Below are positions 26,885-34,510 of a stretch of 64,000 nt of DNA, piece after piece. The notes under the pieces are model-generated. The model worked only from the letters and a program-made list of their open reading frames with translations, had not been told where the DNA came from and ran no database searches. The stretch lies in NCBI GenBank assembly GCA_031256035.1, contig JAIRRJ010000095.1, positions 1-64,000 of the forward strand, written 5' to 3'. The first letter of the stretch is position 1. The number at the start of each line of letters is the position of its first letter. This stretch comes from Treponema sp. (GTDB lineage: Bacteria; Spirochaetota; Spirochaetia; Treponematales; Breznakiellaceae). Made by a program: the position numbers and the translations under genes.

Positions 26885-27835
26885 TTATTTGCAGAAGATT
26901 TCGTAGAGCCGTTCAAGGTCTTCCATTGAATAATAGTCGATGAGAATTCGCCCTTTGTTGAGATCGCCGTCTATGACAACTTTCGTTCCAAGTTTGCCGA
27001 TAAACTTATCCGCCATAGCGTCAATTTCCGGCGGACGCTTTTTCTTGGCATCCGGTTTTTTTTCTTTGGCGTCTGTTGTTACCGTGTTTAATGCTGCCGC
27101 CCGCTTTTCAGCTTCCCTGACAGAAAGAGCGCCCGCAAGTATATCCTTGTACAATTTTTCCCTTGTCTTGACATTGTTCACCGAGAGCAAAGCCCGCGCG
27201 TGTCCGGGAGTAACGCTGCCCTGCTCAATGCTTTTTTGGATTTCTACGGGTAGCTTAAGCAGCCGCAGCGCATTGGCAACGGTAGAACGGTTTTTGCCAA
27301 CCCTCGCCGCCAGTTCGTCCTGTGAAAGGCCGGAAAAGTCCATCAGGTTTTTGTAAGCCGCCGCTTCTTCAATCGGGTTCAAATCGCTGCGCTGGATATT
27401 TTCAATCAGGGAGACTTCCAGCCGCTTTTGGTCGGTGTATTCGCGGATAATCACCGGGACAGTCTTCAGCCCGGCAAGCCTCGCGGCGCGTGTTCTGCGC
27501 TCACCGGCGATAATGATGTAAGAGCCGTCTCCCGCGTCAGCCGCGATTATTGGCTGGATTATGCCGTATTGCGCAATAGAATCCGCCAGCTCCTTCATTT
27601 CAGTTTCATCAAAAGTTTTCCGGGGCTGTCCGGGATGGGCTGCAAGCTTATCAACCGGCAACTGAGTAATGCCTTTTGCTGAAACAGGGGATTCGCCGCT
27701 GCTGCCAGCGGCGGCGCTGTGAGTTTTTGTTTTGGTATGCGTCAGATTTGCATCCGGCGAATGGTCATTCGTTGGAGCATCATCGTTATTGTAGAGCAGG
27801 GCATCAAGGCCTTTTCCAAGACCGGCTTTACGCAT
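26885..27835 (-). CDS. parB: ParB chromosome-partitioning protein
   Basis: The start ATG 27835 overlaps the parA stop codon and has GGAGG six nt upstream. It gives the usual opening MRKAGLGKGLDALL. The 316-aa protein has the ParB CTPase box with NIQRSDLNPIEEA and IAGERRTRAARLAGL. A helix-turn-helix is at LSQDELAARVGKNRSTVANALR. A C-terminal dimer domain follows a Lys-rich linker. It loads onto parS sites and works with ParA in chromosome segregation. No clear parS site is visible in this window. Confidence 0.93.
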   Translation of the reverse strand: MRKAGLGKGLDALLYNNDDAPTNDHSPDANLTHTKTKTHSAAAGSSGESPVSAKGITQLPVDKLAAHPGQPRKTFDETEMKELADSIAQYGIIQPIIAADAGDGSYIIIAGERRTRAARLAGLKTVPVIIREYTDQKRLEVSLIENIQRSDLNPIEEAAAYKNLMDFSGLSQDELAARVGKNRSTVANALRLLKLPVEIQKSIEQGSVTPGHARALLSVNNVKTREKLYKDILAGALSVREAEKRAAALNTVTTDAKEKKPDAKKKRPPEIDAMADKFIGKLGTKVVIDGDLNKGRILIDYYSMEDLERLYEIFCK

Positions 27836-28604
27836 TTGTTCCTCCGGCATTGTTGCGGCGTATGAATTCCTGGGCAAGAGCTTTATATGCCCTTGCGCCC
27901 GGGCATTGCGGATCGTAAAGGGAAATCGGCATCCCGTAAGAAGGCGCTTCTGAGAGCCGGATGTTCCTCGGTATGATTGTGTTAAAAACCGTATCCTTAA
28001 AATGAGCGCTGACCTGCTTAATCACATCGTTGGCAAGCCGCGTTCTGGGGTCGTACATTGTAAAAAAGATGCCCCCTATTTTCAGAGACGGGTTCAGGCT
28101 TTTCTGGATGAGCTTGGAAGTTTCCAAAAGCTGTTTAAGCCCCTCCATCGCAAAATACTCGCACTGCATGGGGATGAGCACGCAATCCGCGGCGGCAAGG
28201 CCGTTAAGCGTAAGCAGTCCCAGGCTGGGAGGGCAGTCAATCAGTATATAATCGTATTTGTCCCTGAACGGGGCTAACGCGTTCTTCAGGAAATAATTCC
28301 GTTCCTTTTGATCGATAAGTTCCACCGCCGCGCCGGAAAGATCGATGGTGGCGGGAATAACCTCAAGATTTTTAATTTCAGTCTTTCTGATTGCCTGCTC
28401 CGGCGCCGCTTCACCGGAAATCAGTTCGTAAATCCCCGGGCTGGGCGGTTTTGTCCCGATGCCGCTGGTAAGGTTTGCCTGCGCGTCAAAATCAATCAAA
28501 AGCACGGACTTTCCCGCATCAGCCAGAAAAGCGCCGATGTTGATTGCCGAGGTAGTTTTCCCGACCCCTCCTTTTTGATTTACAAAGACACAGATCGCTC
28601 CCAT
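27828..28604 (-). CDS. parA: ParA chromosome-partitioning ATPase
   Basis: The 258-aa protein is a deviant-Walker ATPase: VNQKGGVGKTTSAINI, LLIDFDAQANLTSGIG, and ILIDCPPSLGLLTLNGL. Length and order match Soj/ParA. It overlaps parB by a few bases. There is no Shine-Dalgarno box. An extended -10 (TGCTACATT on the minus strand) ends 7 nt before the ATG, so the mRNA may be leaderless. Confidence 0.94.
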   Translation of the reverse strand: MGAICVFVNQKGGVGKTTSAINIGAFLADAGKSVLLIDFDAQANLTSGIGTKPPSPGIYELISGEAAPEQAIRKTEIKNLEVIPATIDLSGAAVELIDQKERNYFLKNALAPFRDKYDYILIDCPPSLGLLTLNGLAAADCVLIPMQCEYFAMEGLKQLLETSKLIQKSLNPSLKIGGIFFTMYDPRTRLANDVIKQVSAHFKDTVFNTIIPRNIRLSEAPSYGMPISLYDPQCPGARAYKALAQEFIRRNNAGGTNA

Positions 28605-28665
28605 AGATGATAATGTAGCAAATTGGCGGAATAAATGCTATTGAAATGTGAGGCAACGCGCCCCC

Positions 28666-28695
28666 TTGCCAACTCCCCTCACCCAGTGATAAAAT
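28666..28695 (+). promoter_or_regulatory. promoter module, copy 1
   Basis: TTGCCA, 18 bp, TAAAAT. The spacer (ACTCCCCTCACCCAGTGA) is nearly the same as in the module at 29094-29123. The two modules are 428 bp apart and drive adjacent units. Confidence 0.65.
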
Positions 28696-28712
28696 AAAAA
28701 CAGGAAGAAAAT

Positions 28713-28943
28713 ATGGCTATGAGTGAAAAGAAACAAGCAAGACAACGTAAAACCCGTGGCTACATTCATGATTTTGGCAAGTTTCTTGTAGACATCTCAA
28801 AATTGGCATTTGGCAGCTTGGTACTTGGAACAGCTATTCGATGGGATATTCCTCATAAAACCCTTTTTATTGTGGGGTTAATATTTACATTTGTTATAGC
28901 ACTTGCCGGAATTTTGCTGGCAAGAATAAACGAGGAGAAGTAA
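28713..28943 (+). CDS. small two-helix membrane protein
   Basis: The 76-aa product has a basic N-terminus (SEKKQARQRKTRGYIHDFGK) and two hydrophobic helices (about residues 28-45 and 50-68). AGGAAG lies upstream of the ATG. The pattern recalls small DUF6722-like membrane proteins, but I am not sure. It is followed 1 nt later by a 37-aa membrane peptide, so the two form a mini-operon. Confidence 0.65.
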   Translation: MAMSEKKQARQRKTRGYIHDFGKFLVDISKLAFGSLVLGTAIRWDIPHKTLFIVGLIFTFVIALAGILLARINEEK

Positions 28944-28944
28944 C

Positions 28945-29058
28945 ATGGATCACCCCTTTTTCATGATTGTAGTTGCATTGGGAATACTTGCCGCACTGGG
29001 TATTATTGGCTTAATCATCAGTCCCTTCTTGAGAGACAAAGAGCAGCCTGAAGTCTAA
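28945..29058 (+). CDS. 37-aa single-helix membrane peptide
   Basis: The ATG at 28945 has GAGGAG eight nt upstream, overlapping the end of the previous gene. The peptide reads MDHPFFMIVVALGILAALGI and ends with a short charged tail (RDKEQPEV). One membrane helix is obvious. Co-expression with the two-helix protein suggests a joint membrane role. Type I toxin-like activity is possible but not shown. Confidence 0.55.
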   Translation: MDHPFFMIVVALGILAALGIIGLIISPFLRDKEQPEV

Positions 29059-29093
29059 TATCGATACCCTCCCCAATAAAGCGTCATAACCCC

Positions 29094-29123
29094 TTGCCAA
29101 CGCCCCTCATTCTGTGATAAAAT
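29094..29123 (+). promoter_or_regulatory. promoter module, copy 2
   Basis: TTGCCA (29094-29099), 18 bp, TAAAAT (29118-29123), serving the lipoprotein that starts at 29173. It shares most of the flanking bases with the module at 28666. Confidence 0.65.
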
Positions 29124-29172
29124 GTACTAACAATGCAAATATTGTAAATTTAGTTGCAGAGGAGGCATTTCC

Positions 29173-30604
29173 ATGCTAACCTTAAAAGAGCAGTTCGCAG
29201 TTCGCAGTAGTCCACTGTAAGCCGTTATTCGCAATTTTTGTAATTACGCTTGTTTTATGCATCCTGTCCTTGACAGGATGCTTCACTGACTGGACAGGCG
29301 AAGGAACAATTGTAATCAATTTAGGCGGCGGAAGCGAGCGTTCTGCCGATAAAATGCCGTGGCCTAAAAGTAACGATGATCCCATTCACAGGAAAATAGA
29401 ATATGAAATCACACTCAATGGAAACCCGATAGGCAGCAACGTAAAAGCAGGCGAAACTATCAGGCAAACTGTTCCGGCGGGAACTTATACCGTAATAGTA
29501 AAAGCATTCCTGACCGACAAAACGCTGCTTAGCCCTGATGGAATTCGTTTTCATTACGCGACAGGCAAAAAACCCAATGTAGTCGTAAAGCCAGGGCAGA
29601 CAGCGCAGGCAGACATAACAATGTCGGGCGAGGGTTTCTGCAATGACTGTAAATTTGAAACAAGAGAACCCGGCTGCACGGTAAGAGGAGCATTAATTCA
29701 AAGTTGCAACAATACCAAACACAACCACAATGGCAAGGAACACCCTCCCCATAAAATGCCTGGGCATCTTTGGAGCGATTGGGTAGAAACAATCCCGCCT
29801 GAGTGCGAAAAAGAAGGAAAGGGAGATCACTATTGTTTGCGCTGTGATTTAATCAAGAATGGCGACACTATTCCCGCGCTTGAACACATCTGGGAATGGA
29901 TAGACACAACCCCCGCAGACGGAACGCAGACAAAAACCTGCTCACTCTGCGGAGCGAAAGACGGCACACGCATCACAGGCACAAATTGGACAGCCGTAAC
30001 TAACAGCACCTTTAGCACACAGCAGAATATCTTTGGCATCGCGTATGGCAACGGCAAGTTTGTAGCAGTTGGTGATAGCGGCAAAATGGCGCATTCAGAT
30101 GACGGCATAAACTGGACAGTCGTAACAACCACCACATTCGGACAATTAATCTGCATCGTGTATGGGGGCGGCAAGTTTGTCGCCGGGAATAATGCTGGCT
30201 GGATAGTATATTCAACTGACGGCATAACCTGGACAGCCATACCGGCTGGTACAGGCGCGGGTACAAGCACATTCGGCACATTGACTATCTGGCGCATCGC
30301 TTATGGAGACGGCAAGTTTGTCGCCGCTGGGTCAAATGGCAAGATGGCATATTTAACTGACGGCATAAACAACTGGACAGCCGTAACAAACACCACATTC
30401 GATAATGATATTAATATCGTTTATGCCGGTGGCAAGTTTGTCGCCGGAGGGTCAAATGGCAAGATGGCGTATTCAAATGACGGCATAAACTGGACAGCCA
30501 TAAATAACACTACATTCGGAACAACGTATGTCAGAGGCATCGCTTATGGCGGCGGCAGGTTTGTAGCTATAGGGTTTAACGGCAGGATGGCGTATTCGGA
30601 GTAG
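29173..30604 (+). CDS. beta-propeller-like lipoprotein, currently out of frame with its start
   Basis: The only start with a ribosome-binding site (GAGGAGG, 29159-29165) is ATG 29173, but that frame stops at 29218. The long frame runs to 30604 and is open leftward from 29186 without a usable start; TTG 29270 falls inside the lipobox. The hydrophobic signal LFAIFVITLVLCILSLTGC is in the long frame. Removing one unit of the 7-bp repeat at 29190-29208 would join ATG 29173 to it exactly. The mature protein has a PEGA-like part, a Cys-rich part (CSLCGAKDG) and five repeats of about 40 residues (NWTAV, IAYGNGKFVAVG, GKMAYS) that resemble propeller blades. It is likely surface-exposed. Confidence 0.7.
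29190..29208 (+). repeat. 7-bp tandem repeat in the start of the lipoprotein gene
   Basis: GCAGTTC twice, then GCAGT (2.7 units). Each unit gained or lost shifts the frame between ATG 29173 and the signal peptide. Confidence 0.8.
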
Positions 30605-30719
30605 GGAGCAGTGAGAAAGTGAGCAAGGAACAGTGAGCAGTGTGTGTGAGACAAAACTTTCGGACACCAACACTGCTCACTGACCACTGATAACTGCTAA
30701 CTGATTTAACAAGGAGGTA
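30605..30719. repeat. stem-loop and degenerate short repeats
   Basis: CAGTGAGCAGTGT (30631-30643) pairs perfectly with ACACTGCTCACTG (30670-30682). Around it are degenerate CAGTTAGCAGTTATCAGTG-like units on the minus strand, a style of short repeat known from several genomes. The stem follows the lipoprotein stop and may also end its transcript. Confidence 0.5.
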
Positions 30720-30829
30720 ATGCGGGACATCAAATATATTTACAAAAGCCGTGGCTATAAAGCAACGCAACGGTTTACACCGTTTTGAACGGCGGGCAGC
30801 ACTTAATAGAGTTTCTATTCTTTGCCCGC
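30720..30829 (+). promoter_or_regulatory. leader region with 22-codon ORF and strong hairpin
   Basis: AAGGAGGT is followed within 2 nt by ATG 30720, a 22-codon ORF ending TGA 30788. Just after it, GCGGGCA (30792-30798) and TGCCCGC (30823-30829) enclose a second perfect stem AATAGA/TCTATT. This looks like an attenuator or structured leader ahead of the 30864 operon. Confidence 0.45.
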
Positions 30830-30863
30830 TGAAAACTGACAATGATTTTCAAGGAGTAAACAA

Positions 30864-31043
30864 ATGAACTTGAGTTATGGGAACAAATTACTGCACCCGC
30901 AGGGTGTAGCTGAGCGAATGCCAAACGTTCCGGCGCCGGACACGGCTTCAAGACGAGTAAATGGAGGCTGGCTTCAGCCAGCCGTCCGCGCCGCGGACAA
31001 AGTGAGGTATGCTTCCACTTTGGCGGAAAGGAGTGAAGTATGA
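30864..31043 (+). CDS. 59-aa protein coupled to the DUF4469 gene
   Basis: The ATG has AAGGAG eight nt upstream. The stop overlaps the next start as ATGA. The product opens MNLSYGNKLL, which resembles MNLTYGVKQV at the start of the following protein also at the DNA level. It then diverges into a Pro/Arg-rich tail containing the palindromic GGCTGGCTTCAGCCAGCC. It is probably a decayed partial duplicate of the next gene's 5' end that is still translated and couples to it. Confidence 0.5.
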   Translation: MNLSYGNKLLHPQGVAERMPNVPAPDTASRRVNGGWLQPAVRAADKVRYASTLAERSEV

Positions 31044-31795
31044 ACTTGACTTACGGCGTCAAGCAAGTGATGCACCGCATCCGCGTAAAACTCTATCCCA
31101 ACTACCTGCCCGGGTATGAAAGCACCTTTATCGCGCGTACCGACAGCGAAGCCAGCCTTGCCATTGAGCAGGTCTGCGTTGCCATGAGCGAACGCGGCGG
31201 TTTCAAGGGCGACTTCGGCGACTGTGTGGAAAACGTTAAAAGGTTCCTGAGAGAGACCGCCTATCAGCTTTCGGACGGTTTTGCCGTTAACATGGAATAC
31301 TTTGGGATTTACCCAAACCTCGGCGGCACCTTCAGCACGGAACACGACAAACCCGACCCCAAAAAGAACCCCCTCACTTTCCGTTTTCGCCCACTCGCCC
31401 CATTGCGTAAACTGGCGGAAAGCATCGTCATAGTTGTCGAAGGGGTTGCCGATCCGACCGGCTACATCGATGAATACCTCGATGTCGAAGAACAGGCAGT
31501 TAACAGCATCTATGTCCCCGGCAACCAGTTTGTGCTGACAGGCCACAGAATTAAAGTTGTAGGAGACGACCCGTCCTGCGGCGTGTACTTCGTTCCCAAA
31601 GACAACCCCGCCAAAAAGGTCAAACTGGCGCGCCTCGCGGAAAACAGCCAATCAAAGATAATCGCAGTAGCCGCTGACACCGAGCATCAGCACAACCGGA
31701 TCGAGATTATTACACAATCATCCCCTTCCGGCAGCGGAAGTATCCTCAAGACCCCCCGCCTCATAACCAGCAAGTTTACACTGGAAGCCGCTTAA
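31040..31795 (+). CDS. HU-like DNA-binding domain / DUF4469 protein
   Basis: The 251-aa protein starts with an HU-type DNA-binding domain (about residues 15-125: IEQVCVAMSERGGFKGDFGD and VKRFLRETAYQLSDGFAVNM). A DUF4469 domain follows after residue 150 (YVPGNQFVLTGHRIKVVGDD, GVYFVP). This layout is known from Bacteroidetes and spirochaetes, where it is thought to bind DNA, but the role is unclear. AAAGGAG precedes the ATG. The gene is coupled to the 59-aa ORF upstream. Confidence 0.8.
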   Translation: MNLTYGVKQVMHRIRVKLYPNYLPGYESTFIARTDSEASLAIEQVCVAMSERGGFKGDFGDCVENVKRFLRETAYQLSDGFAVNMEYFGIYPNLGGTFSTEHDKPDPKKNPLTFRFRPLAPLRKLAESIVIVVEGVADPTGYIDEYLDVEEQAVNSIYVPGNQFVLTGHRIKVVGDDPSCGVYFVPKDNPAKKVKLARLAENSQSKIIAVAADTEHQHNRIEIITQSSPSGSGSILKTPRLITSKFTLEAA

Positions 31796-31810
31796 AAGCG
31801 CAGCGTTGCC

Positions 31811-31949
31811 CTGCCCCGGCGCAGGGTAACGCTCTGCCCCGGCGCGAGGTATCGCGCAGCCCCAGCGCGAGGTGCCGCGCAGCCCCTTGCGCGGGGTGTC
31901 GCGCTGGGAAAGGGCGGGGTGCCGCCCAGCCGCAGAGCAAAGTGTGGTT
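31811..31949. repeat. degenerate 23-bp tandem repeat, six units, very GC-rich
   Basis: Units start at 31811, 31834, 31857, 31880 (24 bp), 31904 and 31927. The pattern is CAGCCCCAGCGCGAGGTGCCGCG with variation. GC content is far above the surroundings. It lies between the DUF4469 gene and the toxin-like gene. No coding role is seen. Confidence 0.7.
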
Positions 31950-31998
31950 TGAGCCGGGATTAGGGGGCAGCCCTTGCTTTATGTTGCTTTTTTCTTCT

Positions 31999-32202
31999 AT
32001 GATATACTTGAAACATGACCCTTATCTTCTGGTAGATATTTTGCTTGAAAAGCATATAAATAAATTTTTGCTTATAGGGTTCGATTTGAAAGGAAATCTA
32101 CTGGAAGTTATGTATAATCTAGTGGATGAAGAAACAGCCAACGTTTTTCATGCAATGAAATGCCGGAAGGAAATGTACAAATATCTTCCAAGGAGCTTGT
32201 GA
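31999..32202 (+). CDS. BrnT-like/DUF4258 toxin-type protein
   Basis: The 67-aa product (from ATG 31999; ATG 31981 is an alternative) contains KHDPYLLVDILLEKH, FLLIGFDLKGNLLEVMYN and VFHAMKCRKEMYKYL. The order resembles small RelE/BrnT-fold toxins, including the terminal Lys/Arg/Tyr cluster. The stop overlaps the next start (TGATG). Toxin activity is inferred from the family pattern and the paired gene. Confidence 0.6.
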   Translation: MIYLKHDPYLLVDILLEKHINKFLLIGFDLKGNLLEVMYNLVDEETANVFHAMKCRKEMYKYLPRSL

Positions 32203-32438
32203 TGCCGATATTGACAGAAGAAGAAGCGGAAGCCCTTGATGAACTACTGACTAACACGATCCCGGAAGTAAATCCGAACGTGGAGGGTCCGTTTATCAAA
32301 AATTATCGCCGTGGCATGATGGTCGCACTTGATCAGTTTTCTGCCCAATACCTGCAATCAAGAATGTTGGTTACAAAACAGACCCCGGCAGAATTGATTA
32401 GCGGCATGATTAGAAAGGAAATAGCCGCTGTAGTATAG
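32202..32438 (+). CDS. probable antitoxin partner
   Basis: The 78-aa product starts MPILTEEEAEALDELLTNTI, is acidic at its N-terminus, and ends with a helix (TPAELISGMIRKEIAAVV). The ATG overlaps the upstream stop and has AGGAG at 32190-32194. The size and coupling fit an antitoxin that follows its toxin, which is the BrnT-BrnA order. I do not recognise a DNA-binding motif. Confidence 0.5.
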   Translation: MPILTEEEAEALDELLTNTIPEVNPNVEGPFIKNYRRGMMVALDQFSAQYLQSRMLVTKQTPAELISGMIRKEIAAVV

Positions 32439-32460
32439 GTGTCTGCCAAAGGAGCGACCA

Positions 32461-33408
32461 GTGACCGATTCTGAAAAACTGAACGATGTTCCAATTAGTA
32501 CCGTGGATTCTCCGTCCGTGGTGCTTGAACTTATCTATCAGCTTAAAATAAAAGACGTTATGACCAGTGCGGTTCTTACCGCGGCAAAGAACCAAACCCT
32601 GCGGTATGCAGAGCGGCTCATGCGGGAAAAACATGTGTCGAGCATTCCCATTGTGGAAGGGCGGCGTCTAATCGGCATTGTTACCACCGAAGACATCATT
32701 GACGCTCTGGACAAGGGCTATATCGAAGAGCCGGTGGAAAACCGGATGAGCAAGGATGTAATCAGCTTGCAGGATGATATGCCTCTTTCTTTTGCCATTT
32801 CATATCTTGATAAATACCGTTTCAGCCACTTTCCCGTGCTGAACAAGGATCAGGAACTGGTGGGCATTCTCGGTTCCAGGAATGTGAGCCATACCCTGCT
32901 GATTGAGATGAACCGGGAAGTTCTCAGGCTTGAAAAACTCCACAAAAGTGCAGACCCAAGCGTTCCTTCGGCAATCGCTGAGATGGAATTTACCACCGCG
33001 CATTATGACTTTGAGTCGGCGGGCAGGGCTTCCACAGAAATCAAGAAGGCGCTCAAGCAGCGCAACTTCAATCCAAAGTTAATCAGGCGCGTAGCCATCG
33101 CCAGTTATGAACTGGAGATAAATCAGGTTGTCCACTCCAACGGCGGTGTTATGCGCTGTTCAATACTGCCGGACAAGGTGATAATCGTTGCCGCAGATAC
33201 CGGGCCGGGCATCGCTGATGTGAATAAGGCGCTTCAGGAAAGCTGGTCTACCGCGACCGAATATGTCCGTTCCCTCGGCTTCGGCGCGGGAATGGGGCTT
33301 CCCAACACAAAGCGGGTCTCAGATGAATTTTCGATTGAATCCGCCGTTGGCAAAGGGACTACAGTGCGCTCGGTGGTGTTTGTCGATTCAACCAAAGAAG
33401 AAGCTTAA
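32461..33408 (+). CDS. CBS-pair protein with anti-sigma-type ATPase domain
   Basis: The 315-aa protein starts at GTG 32461 after AAAGGAG. Two CBS motifs (about residues 30-145: VMTSAVLTAAKNQTLRYAER, HVSSIPIVEGRRLIGIVTTE, FSHFPVLNKDQELVGILGSR) should bind adenosine nucleotides. The C-terminal half is a GHKL ATPase: YELEINQVVHSNGG, AADTGPGIAD and GFGAGMGLPNTKRV. It lies 11 bp before the DRTGG gene and then PHP. This trio is known next to hydrogenase or complex I-like operons in anaerobes. No hydrogenase is visible here. Confidence 0.88.
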   Translation: MTDSEKLNDVPISTVDSPSVVLELIYQLKIKDVMTSAVLTAAKNQTLRYAERLMREKHVSSIPIVEGRRLIGIVTTEDIIDALDKGYIEEPVENRMSKDVISLQDDMPLSFAISYLDKYRFSHFPVLNKDQELVGILGSRNVSHTLLIEMNREVLRLEKLHKSADPSVPSAIAEMEFTTAHYDFESAGRASTEIKKALKQRNFNPKLIRRVAIASYELEINQVVHSNGGVMRCSILPDKVIIVAADTGPGIADVNKALQESWSTATEYVRSLGFGAGMGLPNTKRVSDEFSIESAVGKGTTVRSVVFVDSTKEEA

Positions 33409-33419
33409 GAGGAGTTATT

Positions 33420-33764
33420 GTGAAAATAAGTGAAATGGCTGCCGCTCTTGGCGCGGAAATCTGTCAGGGTGAATTTGAAGATGTCGAAGTGAGCGGCGCT
33501 TATACTTCTGACCTTCTTTCGGATGTGATGGCTAATGCCAAAGACGGCGGCGCGCTTATCACCATTCAGGCGCACAAAAACACTGTGGCAACTGCGACAC
33601 TGGTTGACATTTCGGTAATCGTTATCTGCAACTCCCGCCCCTTCATAGATGATATGCTTGAAGCCGCAAAAAAATCAGGTATCGCCGTTATCCGCACAAA
33701 AGAAAACCAGTTCACCGTATCGGGCAAATTATGGAAATTATTTAATGCTGGCGGATCTGCATAA
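33420..33764 (+). CDS. DRTGG-domain protein
   Basis: The 114-aa product starts at GTG with GAGGAG upstream. It has the DRTGG fold pattern: MAAALGAEICQGEFEDVEVS, DGGALITIQAHKNTVATATL and IAVIRTKENQFTVSGKLW. The family is thought to be a regulatory ligand-binding module linked to CBS proteins. It sits between the CBS-ATPase gene and the PHP gene and overlaps the latter by 20 nt. Confidence 0.82.
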   Translation: MKISEMAAALGAEICQGEFEDVEVSGAYTSDLLSDVMANAKDGGALITIQAHKNTVATATLVDISVIVICNSRPFIDDMLEAAKKSGIAVIRTKENQFTVSGKLWKLFNAGGSA

Positions 33765-34482
33765 CCACTCCTGCCTCTCCCCTTGCGGCTCACTTGATCT
33801 TTCACCCCGGTTCTTGCTGGAATTGGGAGCCTCCAAGGGCTTAAGGGTCATGGCGCTGACAGATCACAATTCAAGCCTGAACTGCCCAGCCTTCGCCAAA
33901 CTCAGCCCGCAGTACGGCATCATCCCAATCTTCGGAATGGAAGCCTCCACCAACGAAGAGATTCATGTCCTTTGCCTGTTCACCAATCTGGAAGCGAGCT
34001 TGGCTTTCAGCGAATACGCATATTCGATACTGGCGCCCTTCCTCAACAATCCCATGAAGACCGGCGATCAGGTTTATGTTGATGAAGACGACAACATCGA
34101 AGGCGAGGTTGAGTATTATCTGGTCAATCCGCTGAATGTCTCCGTTGACGACATAGGCGCGAAGGTCGGCGAATACGGCGGGATTGTAATTCCCGCCCAC
34201 GTAGACCGTCCCGCTTTTTCCATGACCAGCCAGCTTGGCGTGCTGGTGAAGGGGCCGTGGTCTGCCCTTGAGTGCGTCCGCATCCCCCCCGCCATGAACG
34301 GCGCGCCCTTGAACACTTTTGGTTATCCGCTTATAACTTCGTCTGACGCACATTACCCCGAACACGTTGCCCGCCGCCCCTTTGAACTTAATGTTGCCGC
34401 GGAAGAACTGCAACCCGGCGGAAACGGGACGGAAGCGGACATGGAAGCATTCAAGCGGGCTTTGGGGAAAAGACCGAAGTAA
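33745..34482 (+). CDS. PHP-domain metal-dependent phosphoesterase
   Basis: The 245-aa product has ADLHNHSCLSPCG (metal-binding His pair), MALTDHNS, FGMEAS(T)NEEIHVLC, IVIPAHVDRP and ITSSDAHYPEH, the full metal ligand set of PHP phosphoesterases. The start ATG 33745 lies inside the DRTGG gene, so translation is coupled. It is the last gene of the CBS-ATPase/DRTGG/PHP operon. The substrate is unknown; nucleotide or phosphosugar signals are common for the family. Confidence 0.88.
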   Translation: MLADLHNHSCLSPCGSLDLSPRFLLELGASKGLRVMALTDHNSSLNCPAFAKLSPQYGIIPIFGMEASTNEEIHVLCLFTNLEASLAFSEYAYSILAPFLNNPMKTGDQVYVDEDDNIEGEVEYYLVNPLNVSVDDIGAKVGEYGGIVIPAHVDRPAFSMTSQLGVLVKGPWSALECVRIPPAMNGAPLNTFGYPLITSSDAHYPEHVARRPFELNVAAEELQPGGNGTEADMEAFKRALGKRPK

Positions 34483-34510
34483 ATCAGACATTTCTGCCGA
34501 TAATAAAACG

